Of a stretch of DNA of 64,000 nt, positions 1 to 9,680 are shown piece by piece. Where the stretch lies: the NCBI GenBank assembly GCA_963210315.1, contig OY723239.1:124001-188000 (forward strand), in the 5' to 3' direction. The notes under the pieces were generated by a model. The model was given only the letters and a program-made list of their open reading frames with translations. It searched no databases and was not told the DNA's origin. A program made the position numbers and the translations under genes. The DNA comes from Rhynchopus euleeides (lineage: Eukaryota > Euglenozoa > Diplonemea > Diplonemida > Diplonemidae). How positions within the stretch are numbered: the stretch's first letter is position 1; each line of letters begins with the position of its first letter.

Positions 1-278
1 GTCGCGAAGTTCCTGGAATTGCTGCTGTGTTGTGAGGGGCTGTCCGGGAGGTTGCGGACCTCCAGGGGCGGGGAGAGGTCCCCCAGGGGCCTGGGGTCCG
101 TCTTGCGACACCGACGACGTGTCAGTCACTACATCTGCGGGCAGGTCGTCGGCGCCGCCCATCGCCCGGATCCACTCGCAAACAGGGCATGTCCACCCCG
201 GAGCCTGGACGTTGTCCACGAACGCGTCCCGTGCGGGCCCCGGGGGAATGTGCGCCCGGAGGCAGGTCACCGTGGCGG
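1..278. other. Unassigned GC-rich sequence at left edge
   Basis: I see no recognisable gene here. Open stretches in several frames are short and low in recognisable motifs. The block ends where a retroposon-derived segment begins. Confidence 0.4.
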
Positions 279-361
279 GGATAAAATCCAACTTGCTGCC
301 TTCACGTGGCGCCCCCTGTGATTACCCTCCTTGGAGGGGAAACCAAAGCAAGCTCTGGTAT
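279..361 (+). repeat. Fragment of dispersed poly-A retroposon (5' part)
   Basis: This 83-base stretch is the reverse complement of the high-coordinate ends of two longer copies (62450-62533 and 63540-63623), with a few substitutions. It carries the unit's head (GATAAAATCCAACTTGCTGC) and stops at the shared word ending CTCTGGTA, after which the sequences diverge. It lacks the poly-A end. Confidence 0.8.
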
Positions 362-1023
362 TAAGATCCTTGGAATTGACCTTGGGGGGCCTCTTGAGTG
401 AGTCTCGGGAGAAATCGGACCTGTGCATGGGTCAGGGCAGTGTGCGCGAGCATAAGGCCCTGGGCTGTTCCCTCTGAGTTGCTCTAATTGCATGAGTGGC
501 TTGAGCACATGGACGTCTGCAGGCCAGCCTGTAGGAAGATCAGGATGCAGGGTTGCCCCCCTTTTAGGGCGTGAAAGCCTCGCCAATGCTTTCCCTAGTG
601 CCGCGATCGGGCGTGCTGGAGCTGCGCGATGCCTGAGAAGATCCTGCTGGAGCTGATCCTGCCCCCACGTTGCGGCTCTAAGCCCTCAACGGGTAGCCCC
701 TCTGGGTGGTCGCTGCTGACCTGTGCCTGGCCCCTCCCCCTTCGCACAAGGGGTTGACTAGTGTTGCAGGCGGTGGAGTCATAGACAGCACTGCCTTTTG
801 CTTTCACCATTGGCCCTTTCTCTACTTTTTCGGTGCACAACAGAGACCTCTCTTTGTGTCGATGCGTTGCGGCTACAAACAAACCAACAAGCCCCTCCAT
901 CACTACAAAGAGCAGTTTTCTGAACCCTAGCGTTGTCCCAGCTAGCTTGTGTTTCCCTTTTGGGCTTTTTCTTTGAGTTTTTCTTTACTCGATCGTTTCC
1001 TGTGACACTCTGTGTTTCAGCAT
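362..1023. other. Unassigned region
   Basis: No convincing coding sequence. Only short overlapping open frames on both strands, with no recognised domain, are present. The Gag-like remnant on the minus strand ends at the right border. Confidence 0.4.
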
Positions 1024-1548
1024 TCATTGCAATGTGTAATGTGCAACTTCCACTTCAGGTTCCTTGCACATAACACAAAAGCGGTTGGCGGCTATCAACC
1101 ATATGCTATTGAAGCAACCAAGCCCCCCGTTTTTGGAGTTATGTACGAGCAATCTGTCACCAGTGTGGTCCTCGCTGGCTAAGTGGATGTCCAGAGGCTG
1201 TGCCATTTTTGGCGTGTCGTTTGATGTGTGTGATCTTTTCATGTGTGTTTCTTTCGCTTTCTTCTTTTCGTTTCTTGTCTTGCTTGTCTCTTGTACCTTG
1301 TATTCTGTACCAACTAGCCCAGACAAACAACAGCTGCAAAGATTCTCGGTCCGGATGTCCCCCAAAAAAACCGTGGCTGAGTGGCCGCAGCGCCAGCATG
1401 TGATCGCCGTACCGTGCGCCGTCGTGCATGTGGGGAACACACACCCGGGTGCCGAGTCTGCGGGGCTACCCGCCGCCAGGGTAGCGGGCACCTCCGACCA
1501 CTCCACATCCCCCACGTGGACCGGGAAGTCGTCCCGTGTCGCCGCCAT
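1024..1548 (-). pseudogene. Diverged VIPER-like Gag N-terminal remnant
   Basis: An open frame of 174 codons begins with an ATG at 1548. Its first 70 or so residues resemble the Gag of the retrotransposon at 20156-25286. Both have a short leader with a VP motif, a Gly/Ala/Pro-rich stretch, the word CVFPxC, then CxxC and further cysteines that could bind zinc. The second half (lysine-rich, then CVMCKEPE near the end) does not match. No recombinase or reverse transcriptase follows, and a minisatellite lies immediately upstream. I read it as a truncated or domesticated relic of a second family member. It could also be a small host zinc-binding protein; the CVFPxC similarity is the main argument against that. 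Confidence 0.5.
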
Positions 1549-1587
1549 TTCGCTCCGGGCCCCCCGACCTGTCCCTCACCGACTGCT

Positions 1588-2700
1588 TGAGGTGCTTCTA
1601 CGGCGTCTCCTACACGGGTGCAACGGTGTTCCCTACACGGGTTGTGTGCCCCTCGGGCTTGAAGTGCTCCTACGGCGTCTCCTACACGGGTGCAACGGCG
1701 TTCCCTACACGGGTTGTGTGCCCCTCGGGCTTGAAGTGCTCCTAACGGCGTTCCCTACACGGGTGCTACGGCGTTCCCTACACGGGTTGTGTGCCCCTCG
1801 GGCTTGAAGTGCTTCTACGGCGTTCCCTACACGGGTGCTACGGCGTTCCCTACACGGGTTGTGTGCCCCTCGGGCTTGAAGTGCTCCTAACGGCGTTCCC
1901 TACACGGGTGCTACGGCGTTCCCTACACGGGTTGTGTGCCCCTCGGGCTTGAAGTGCTTCTACGGCGTTCCCTACACGGGTGCTACGGCGTTCCCTACAC
2001 GGGTTGTGTGCCCCTCGGGCTTGAAGTGCTCCTAACGGCGTTCCCTACACGGGTGCTACGGCGTTCCCTACACGGGTTGTGTGCCCCTCGGGCTTGAAGT
2101 GCTTCTACGGCGTTCCCTACACGGGTGCTACGGCGTTCCCTACACGGGTTGTGTGCCCCTCGGGCTTGAAGTGCTCCTAACGGCGTTCCCTACACGGGTG
2201 CTACGGCGTTCCCTACACGGGTTGTGTGCCCCTCGGGCTTGAAGTGCTCCTAACGGCGTTCCCTACACGGGTGCTACGGCGTTCCCTACACGGGTTGTGT
2301 GCCCCTCGGGCTTGAAGTGCTTCTACGGCGTTCCCTACACGGGTGCAACGGCGTTCCCTACACGGGTTGTGTGCCCCTCGGGCTTGAAGTGCTCCTACGG
2401 CGTCTCCTACACGGGTGCTACGGCGTTCCCTACACGGGTTGTGTGCCCCTCGGGATTGAAGTGCTTCTACGGCGTTCCCTACACGGGTGCAGCGGCGTTC
2501 CCTACACGGGTTGTGTGCCCCTCGGGCTTGAAGTGCTCCTACGGCGTCTCCTACACGGGTGCTACGGCGTTCCCTACACGGGTTGTGTGCCCCTCGGGCT
2601 TGAAGTGCTCCTACGGCGTTCCCTACACGGTGCTACGGCGTTCCCTACACGGGTTTTGTGCCCCTCGGGCTTGAAATGCTCCGGCGTTTCCTACACGGTT
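1588..2700. repeat. Minisatellite, 72-bp unit, about 15 copies
   Basis: Each unit holds TGTGTGCCCCTCGGGCTTGA followed by one or two copies of a shorter word, CGGCGTTCCCTACACGGG. Most units are 72 bases long (24 codons), so several frames stay open over several units. Units with an extra base (CTCCTAACGGCG) break those frames. Open frames such as 1064-1807 and 2297-2742 on the plus strand are by-products of the repeat rather than genes. The core TGCCCCTCGGGC recurs in two unrelated minisatellites at 36-38 kb. Confidence 0.95.
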
Positions 2701-2703
2701 GTT

Positions 2704-2945
2704 GTGCCCAATTTTTTCTTCAGATTTGACAACCAGGTTTAGCGTGGCCTTACCTTGTCGTCCGTCAAATCCTCCTGATGATTGTCTGGAAAAACCCAGT
2801 GATGTGTTTTGCCTGAAGTGCAGAGGTGAGGTGGAGCAGGTGGAGCACGAAACAGAAGTGATCATGAGTCAGAGGCCAGTAAGCAGTCCCGAGTCCGTCG
2901 CGTCTCTGTAGCATTTCCCGTACCACACAAGTGTGTTATGTGCAA
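2704..2945 (+). repeat. Dispersed repeat Y, diverged copy
   Basis: About 240 bases similar to 33701-33947 and 38300-38547. Shared words include GATTTGACAAC near the left end, GAGGTGGAGCAGGTGGAGCA in the middle, and CATTTCCCGTACCACACA close to the right end. This copy differs by several substitutions and small indels; the other two are almost identical to each other. No coding capacity. Confidence 0.85.
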
Positions 2946-3380
2946 CAAAAAAGGGAGGGGGTGCGGTGGAAAAAGAACAGTTGGAGTAGGAGCCCTCGGT
3001 GCAATAGAGAGGGCCGGTCGCAAAAACCTAAACGGCACTGCTGTCTCTCTGTGCGAGGGTGGCAGTGCAGGTGCAGGTGTGATACACTTTTGATTTTTTT
3101 TAAGCACACTCGTCAGGGTTTTCGCTAATCTTCCAGGGGGGGCCAGACCCAGGAAGATTTTTACTCTTCCACCCACCCCGCCCAGTATTTTCCCCCCTCC
3201 AGGGAACAGCGCTCGTGCTGACCTCTGGGCGTCGGAGGAACACCAAAATTGGGGTTTGGGGTCACTTTTCCCCCCCAACAGGCACACGGACACATGATTC
3301 GACACATCAGCATGGGCTCGCGTCCTGAAGATGTGACGCCGCATGTGCTCAGGCCTTGGCAACTGACAGGTACATGCCAC
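2946..3380. other. Unassigned region
   Basis: No gene is recognised. The sequence holds short purine- and pyrimidine-rich tracts. An open frame of the truncated esterase gene runs on antisense through this block but stops resembling the family at about 3447. Confidence 0.4.
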
Positions 3381-3441
3381 AGGGGGGTCTGGGGGGCGGA
3401 GCCCCCCAGCCGCCGGAGGCCACGGTAGTGAACATCTGTTC
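3381..3441 (+). repeat. GC-rich palindromic module, copy 1
   Basis: About 60 bases built around the self-complementary word GGGGGGCGGAGCCCCCC, followed by CGCCGGAGGCCACGGTAGTG and ending ACATCTGTTC. Five other copies lie at 32578, 32744, 33403, 58321 and 58491. Here it sits exactly where the esterase domain of the minus-strand gene stops, so its insertion probably truncated that gene. Confidence 0.85.
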
Positions 3442-3446
3442 TTGTG

Positions 3447-6400
3447 CGTATCCCATGCACGGGATTGGAAGCCGTGCCAAAAACCCGCGATCAGCTTCAC
3501 CAGCGCCGCCTCGTACCCGTTCGCGTTCGCGTCAGAGAAGGCGTCGTTGTACCCCTGGAACCACACGAACCCCGACACAACGTGGTCGGCCGGCACATCG
3601 TCCGCCAGGAACTGCTTGAACCCTGCGATGGCCTGCTTGTACAGGTTCCCGGCCTCACCCTCCGGTGCCCAGTGCTCCGGGTTCGCAATCTGCGTCCCCC
3701 CCTTCGCAGCCTTGAAGAGGTACACATCGTCCGCGAAGGTGTCCCCGAGCACGTGCCCGAACCCGAGCTCGGGACCAACAGCCTTCCCGTACCTCGGGGC
3801 GAGCGGCCCTGTCGACCTCTGCACCCCCATGATCGACTTGGCAAACACGTCGTCCCTCGTCTCCAGCAGCGTGGGGCCGGAGAGCTTGACGCTGGCGGCC
3901 TTCCCGTACCCGACCATGTTCGACTGCCCTGCCAGGAGGAAGACTCGCGCGCGCCCTTCCACAGGCTGTGTGGGCGCGGTGGTGGTGCCGGTGCGCGCGT
4001 CCTCGGCACCGGGGTGGCGGGCACGGGAGTCGCCGGTGCGCGCGTCCTCGGAACAGGTGTCGGGGAACGTGTCGGTGGCGGTGTGGGTGCATCCGTGGCG
4101 CCCCCGCCTCTGGGGTCAGCAGGTACTCGTACGTGTAAGCCGCGAACCCGTTGAACCTCGCAGAAGGGGTGTTGGCCACAACCAGGTACAGCTTCTCCCC
4201 TGCGGCAGCACGCACCGCCACCGTCACAGCCACACCCGCCTGTGTGACCGGCAGCTTGTGGTACGTCCGCTTCCCCGTCTCCGTGTTGTGCACCACCGCC
4301 TGTGCCCGGAACTCCGAGTACGCCGGGTTTGCCGTCGACGGCTTGATCCCGACCTGGTACGTTGTCGCTGCCGTGACGTCCACCTCATACGCGTTGAACG
4401 CCCAGTCACAGATCTGGTAGCGGTCGGGCACGGACACCCACTCTGTCCCCGCCCCCTCCACGCTGTAGAACTCTGCGATCTTGTTGTCCACCTCCGAGTC
4501 GGGCAGCGGGTTTTCCGCCTTCTTGTTGTTCTTGTCCAGCCGGCGGAAGGACCCGGCCTCCGATGCACGGAAGGTGGCCTCGTAGTCCATATCCCACGTC
4601 GTCACGCGCCGCAAAGTCGCTGAACACGTCGCGCATGTCGAACCCGGCCTCCCGCAGCGCGTTGTACATCCCCTCCGTAGGGGTGCCGCTGGTCGGAGCC
4701 AGCCCGAGCACCCTGCGGTTGAACACCTTCCCGATGACAAAGTCGTCCCCCAGCACGTGGTGGGTGACGTACCACCACCAGATGGCAGCCCCATACTGGT
4801 GGCCACCCCTCGCGAGGTGGACCGCCCCGTCCTCAAACACCGACTTCTGGGTGGTCCACAGCGTCAGCTGCGGATGCAGCGTGTACGACCCGAGGATCGT
4901 GTCATATGTGGTCGGCTTCATCGAGAACGCCCCCCACGATGCGGTCGACTTGGCCAGGAACTTCCCGGACCCGCCGGTGCGCTTCTGGAACGCGTGGAAG
5001 TTCTCGTGCAGCACATACTGGTTCCACGGGCTCCCAAAGTTGAACCTCGTGACCCACCGCTTGCGGTACTTCCGCGTCAGGAGCAGGTGCCGCGGCTTTG
5101 CGATCTCCACACACAGGGCCCCGTGCACGTGCATCCCGGTCTCCAGCAGGTTGTGCTCCCACGTCATGTCGTGCCCGGACAGCTGGTAGTCGAATCTCTC
5201 CTGTGTTGTGTCCGTCACCCCGGCAGGCCAGTAGTACACCCCGCACATGTAGTTCGGGTACTCTGCGTCCGGCACCGCCATGCTGAGCCCGCTGTCGCAG
5301 TCATCCCCGAGCTCCGCAATCTCACGCCCCCCCAGCGCCCTACACACGCACGTCCCACACCTTCCCGGGGTAGCGCCCGACCGTCAGCGACCCCCAGCGT
5401 CAGCGGGGCGGCACGCCCGAGGGCGCGCCGTGTGGCGCCCGTTCACAAATGTGGCCACGCTGCCGCTCGAGAGCTGCACAACAACGTGGTTGCAGCGCCG
5501 GTGGCTGAAAGCCTGCGCCTCGTTCACCACCGTCACCCCGCCCACCGTCACGGAGAGCTTCCCGTCCGCCTCAGACACCGTCAGCGGCCCTAAGGTCAGC
5601 ACCATCCCGCTCTGCCCCAGAGCACGCGGCATCAGCTTGAACGACAGCGTCGCCACAGGCGCCACCGTCTCGAGCCCAAAGTCCACCTCCATCACCTTGT
5701 CCGTCATGTCCACCGCACTCTCGTACGGGAAGGTGTCCGCACTCCTGCTGTCGTTTGCCAGCAGCTGCACCTCCACAGGGTGCTCGTACTCCGACAGGTC
5801 CTCGTATGTGAACTGCAGCGGCACGTACGCAAACAGGCTGTCAAACGGGCCCCTCTTGTTGGCATACTGCGGCAGGGTGCACGTCGCCTCGCAGCGCCCG
5901 AACGAACACGTCTTGCCGTCGTCGTCGCAGTCCCCGCAGTCCACCGTGTTCCCAGCGCCGTCGCGAACGGGCCCGCACACGGACCCCTTCTGTGCACACA
6001 CGGCGGCGTTGTCGGGTGTCGGGGCGGGCACGGGCGCGGGCGTTGCAGGGAGTGGCGCCCGGGTCGACGCCTGTGCACGCGTTCTCGGAACAGGTGCCGG
6101 CTCGGGAGTCGGCACAGGCGTAGGGGCACGTGTCGGTGCCGCCGTAGGAGGCGGTGTGGGTGCACGGGTCGGCGGCGACGGCCCACCCAGGCACGGTGCC
6201 GCCACCTCCTGCACGTCTGTGACGGTATGGTTGGCAAAGCTCACATGGTCGATGAAGAACTCGCCGCGCGTGCGCCCTCCGTCTGCGCGCGCCGCACCAA
6301 TGGACATGCCCCCCCCCGCTGGAGTTCTGCCGCAGGTCCATTGCCACCTTCCTCGTCAGCACAACCTTGCCGTCCACCCACACAGCCGCAGCTCCGTCTC

Positions 6401-6868
6401 TGCCGCTGTGTACGTCAGCACGACGTGCGCCCACACACCGGGGCGCAGCAGCGCCCTGCTTCTCGTTGCAGTGGTGGTGGTGCCCCGACCTGCCCACCGA
6501 CACCCAGGCACCCCACTGCCCGGTTGCTCGGCGCTCCTCGTGGCACCGATGGCGAACAGCCCCCTGTTCCCCCTGCAGCGCCACAGGCTTCACATACCCG
6601 GCGACGGAGAAGTCTGCGTTCCCCGTGGGCGCCCCGACCGATGCCTGCAGGCTGATGAAGTCACGCGGCCTGGCGTGGTACGACCTGCCACACACAGCAT
6701 CATCACCGCTCCCGAGGGAGATCTGCTTCTCCGAGTCTGTGCGTCCGTACGTGCCCTCCACTGCCGGCCCGTCCAGCGTGTACTGCGAGTAGATGCTGCC
6801 CTGTGCCAGCCCCACACCCACACAAACACTGCCAGCATCCGTGGCAGCCCGAGCAGCCGCTGCTGCAT
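3447..6868 (-). pseudogene. Secreted LamG / HExxH / SASA-esterase protein, frameshifted and 3'-truncated
   Basis: Pieces in changing frames together make one plausible protein of about 1,100 residues. In order: hydrophobic signal-like start (ATG at 6868, MQQRLLGLPRMLAVF); a concanavalin/LamG-like domain (about 6800-6240) with WAHVVLTYT and YVDGKV-type strands; a P/T-rich linker (6200-6020); a Cys-rich piece; a second LamG-like domain (about 5870-5290); a domain with a zincin-type HENFH motif (about 5010); a beta-rich region (4600-4130); a second P/T linker (4110-3985); and a SASA/sialate O-acetylesterase start with GQSNMVG and VWFQG (3960-3455). Frame changes lie near 6810, 6565, 6400, 6310, 5390, 5345, 4600 and 3990, several in G/C runs such as the nine Cs at 6309-6317. 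The esterase lacks its late catalytic Asp/His region. A secreted or surface glycan-processing role is inferred. Pseudogene, or a real gene with sequencing indels. Confidence 0.7.
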
Positions 6869-7512
6869 CGTGCGGCGCGCCGGCGAGAAGATGGGGAGGG
6901 GAAGAGGACACAACAGAAAGAGAGTGAGAGTGAGACGGGGAGGCTTGCACACAGCACGGAGCAGAAGGCTCTGTCTGTGGAAGGATCCCTTCCTGCGGGG
7001 GCGGGCACGGGTTGTGTGTGCGTGTGGTGCAGTGGATGTACAGTGGAGGGAGGTGTACAATAACATCAGTGTTCGCTCGGTGCAATTAACACTCATCATC
7101 AAAACAGACAAGGTAGCGAACAAAAGGGTAGGGTAGTGTATGGGGTGTGTATTGTGTGGGGTGCGTGCAACATGCGGAGGCCCCGGCAGCCAACCTGGGG
7201 CCTTCTGCTGCAACATGGCGCAAGAGGGAGGAGAGGGGGTGGAGGGGCAGTGCGTAGGGGGGGTGGTCCCTTCAGGGGACATGCTGCATTCATTCCATTC
7301 CGTCATGCTGACATGTTTTGGTGTGCAGGCAGGGCCGCAGCCAGAAAGGGCCGCGGAGACTCACCGACACCTACACAGAACAGAACACAGAACCACAGAA
7401 CAGGGGACCCAGATCAGGTGAACCCTGAAGATAAGCGCCGTTCCACAAAAGCACAGCAAGGCATCCCGTCTTGTATTTGAACCCCAGTCACTCCGAATGA
7501 CAATGGGACTCA
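6869..7512. other. Unassigned intergenic region
   Basis: Upstream flank of the multidomain gene. No open frame with recognisable content is present, and no promoter motif can be named. Confidence 0.4.
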
Positions 7513-7770
7513 CTAATTACTCTCAACGAAAATGGGCCTTACCTCGGAGGATGTGCACCACAGCTTGAGTGACGTGTCGTCAGAGCTCGACACGAGGTGC
7601 TGCCCGTCCTGAGTCAGGGCGATGCCCATCGCCCTGACTGTGTGCTCATCCAGGGTGTCAATTCCAGGGTGTGTGTGTGTGAGGGTGCTGATGTCCCACA
7701 CACGGATGCTCTTGTCGCCTGACCCGCTGAAGATCCTCGTGCCAGACACAGCAATGCTGCGAACAAACGC
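7513..7770 (-). pseudogene. WD40-repeat gene fragment
   Basis: About 80 codons encode parts of two WD40 blades: a blade with SGSGDKSIRVWDISTLTH and the next with HLVSSSDDTSLKLW. They closely match the corresponding blades of the intact gene at 52251-53495 (SASSDKSIRVWDLATLTH and TLVSCSWDMTLKVW). Neither the N-terminal domain nor the other blades are present. This is a truncated copy of that gene family. The neighbouring gene pieces at 8.2 and 8.6-9.4 kb are also fragments, so the whole stretch looks like a graveyard of partial duplications. Confidence 0.75.
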
Positions 7771-8021
7771 CAGAATTCAGCTGAAAATCCACTCATTCCT
7801 TGGTGTCAAGGCCGAAACAATGGTGTTTTAGGCAAAACTTGCCGCGATTTTCGTCGTGTACCAGCCGAGGTGCATGCAGGCACTGCAAACTGCACTGCAG
7901 TGCACGGCGGCACCGCCGCTCACCCTTTGCCTGTTGCGATGCGGTTCTTGGTTTTCGTTGGAACAAATTAGGGGGGGTGGGTGGGTGGGGAAGAACATGG
8001 AAAGACGGGATAATGGGAGAA

Positions 8022-8466
8022 TACGATCGGTTTGGCTGGCCCGAAGAAAAATCCCCAGGTCTGGGTACTTCTTGCATACTTTTGCGAGGACACGAAAAAG
8101 GGTGTTTTCAGCCAGACCCAAATACGGGAATATAGAACGAATAACGAGGAGCAGAAGAAGAGGTGTGGACGGCAGAACGAGGTTGAGAGAGAGAGAGAGC
8201 GAGTGAGGGTTTGAGGTGTGCGTGTTTGTCACTCACACAAACCTCACACCTCCACGGACTTGGTGTCGGGGGCGTGCTGTGCAGCAGCCGCGTTCCTCCT
8301 GCGCACGACGCACATCACCACTAGCACCACCAGCACGAGGAAGGCGATGGCGGCAACAACGACCCCCACGGTGGCGCCGGGGGTGAGGTCCACACCCGAG
8401 TCGTCGCTGCTGTGGATACCCAGCACGCACTGCCCGTCCGCAAGGGACAGGGGCTCCATGCACGAT
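8022..8466 (-). repeat. Partial segmental duplication of the 41.2-41.6 kb locus
   Basis: Nearly identical to 41200-41641. The duplicated stretch covers the 3' flank and last third of the membrane-protein gene at 41420-42211, including the AGAGAGAGAG microsatellite and the GCAGAAGAAGAGGTGTGGAC flank. The match ends at about 8466, inside the coding sequence. Confidence 0.9.
8244..8459 (-). pseudogene. C-terminal fragment of type I membrane protein
   Basis: Encodes the last 71 residues of the protein at 41420-42211: the juxtamembrane start MEPLSLADGQC, one transmembrane helix rich in Val/Ala/Leu, an RRR stop-transfer signal and a short tail ending KSVEV. It differs from the full copy by only one or two residues (for example N for K after RRR). 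Signal peptide and ectodomain are absent because the duplication breaks just upstream, so it is unlikely to be functional. Confidence 0.85.
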
Positions 8467-8576
8467 CACGAAGAACACTGGGTGGTCCATGAAACTCACA
8501 ACAGAGCACACGGGAGGGAGGGTGTCGGTGGGCGGCTGGGCAGCTGCCGGTAGGCAGCTGCCCAGCCGCCAATCAG

Positions 8577-9400
8577 TCTAAACCACACTGGCGTGAGAAC
8601 CTATTTGGCGTGTGGCATACGGCGGCTGGCAAGCCGACCATGGGCCGCAGAGGGAGGTGAGCCGTCCAGAGTTGTAAATGTAAAACTTCACACACAGAGC
8701 GATGACCTCTTGAACGATTTCGAACAATTTTTGGGCCTCGTTGTTTCCACCACATCCAGCACGGAGCAAGAGTGCTCGCAGATGAGATCCACGCCTGGCC
8801 GGTCTTCGAAGTACGACCCGTTGAGCTTGGAGGAGGCCTTCTCGACGAGAGCCACCCACACACACAGGTCGTTCGGCTCGTCGCGGTTCCGCGCGAAGGC
8901 GGGCTTCGGGCCGCTGCAGAGAGGAAGTCATCCACAACAACAGTCTCCCACCACACGCTCTTGCACATGTTGATTCTGTAGATGCCCAGCAAAGGCTCTG
9001 CTTCTCGGAGAAGACATCGCGGATGAACTGCTTCCGTGTTGCAAGAGAACCCATGACGTAGCAATCCGGCCGAACCCGGCAGGGGGCAGGGAAGGGGGTA
9101 GATCCACGACAGCAAGGCAGGGCGTAAGATGGATGCTGCGGCGGGCTCAATCTTGTGGACAAACAGCTCGGGCTTGAGGTCTGCATCGATGAGGTGCCCC
9201 ACTGTGAGGGCCGCTTGAAAGGGAACAGCTTCATCTCGCCCTTCTCCCACTTTGCCTGCAGGCTGCAGTCGAGGGGCATGAAGTTTGTGTCGATGAACCA
9301 ACGACCAAAGGTACCTTGTGCTTCTCGCAGAGATCCGCCACTTCGTTCGACTCCGCATCGGATTCCTTCAGGCCCGCCTTCTTGATGGGATATTCTCCAT
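8577..9400 (-). pseudogene. Calpain-like cysteine peptidase fragment, frameshifted
   Basis: Minus-strand translation in alternating frames recovers landmarks of the calpain (peptidase C2) catalytic core. These are FIDTNFMPLDCSL and WEKGEMKLFPFKRPSQW (the region before the catalytic Cys), then LLGIYRINMCKS with WETVVVDDFLPLC, and AFARNRDEPNDLCVWVALVEKA leading to KLNGSYFE. The catalytic Cys block (QGxLGDCWF) is not found; the piece where it should sit is scrambled. At least three frame changes are needed. Upstream the gene is cut by a small inverted-repeat element (9402-9508) and then by the hAT transposon. Calpain-like proteins are abundant in Euglenozoa and many lack catalytic residues. I regard this as a decayed fragment. 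Confidence 0.65.
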
Positions 9401-9401
9401 T

Positions 9402-9508
9402 GGGGCCTCGCTACCAGCTGTGACTAAGTGAGAAAAAGTGGGCTACAGACCCACTTCCCCTCACTGACTGACGAGCGGTGACTAGTAGTGACTGGTAGCG
9501 AGGGCCCT
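9402..9508. mobile_element. MITE-like inverted-repeat element, copy 1
   Basis: The ends are imperfect inverted repeats (GGGCCTCGCTACCAG on the left, CTGGTAGCGAGGGCCC on the right) around about 75 bases. The word CATTG on each side may be a target duplication. A related sequence lies at 49077-49174 (shared interior GAGTGAGAAAAAGTG, CCCCACTTCCCCTC or near variants). No coding capacity. Confidence 0.6.
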
Positions 9509-9532
9509 CATTGTCCCCCTGGTAAATTTTTT

Positions 9533-9680
9533 CACGGTTTGCCCCCCGGCAGGATCCCGGGAAACCCCGGCCGGGCCCGGAAATTCCGGGCCCGGGACCG
9601 GGATTTTGAAATCCCGGCCGGGATCCCGGGGAAATCCCGGCCGGGTCCGGCCGGGGTCCGGCCGGGAATCCCGGGGGTTC
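9533..9680 (+). repeat. Left terminal inverted repeat of hAT-like element
   Basis: Pairs with 14190-14365. It is almost wholly made of CCCGGG/CCGGCCGG-type words, so it can also fold on itself into many small hairpins. Confidence 0.8.

Noticed and set aside
1064-1807. 247-codon plus-strand frame across the 72-bp minisatellite
   Set aside because: Unit length is a multiple of three, so long frames arise automatically; they end wherever a unit has an extra base.
5280-7136. 618-codon plus-strand frame opposite the LamG/HExxH gene
   Set aside because: Antisense of LamG-like and P/T linker sequence; composition explains it and it has no domain.
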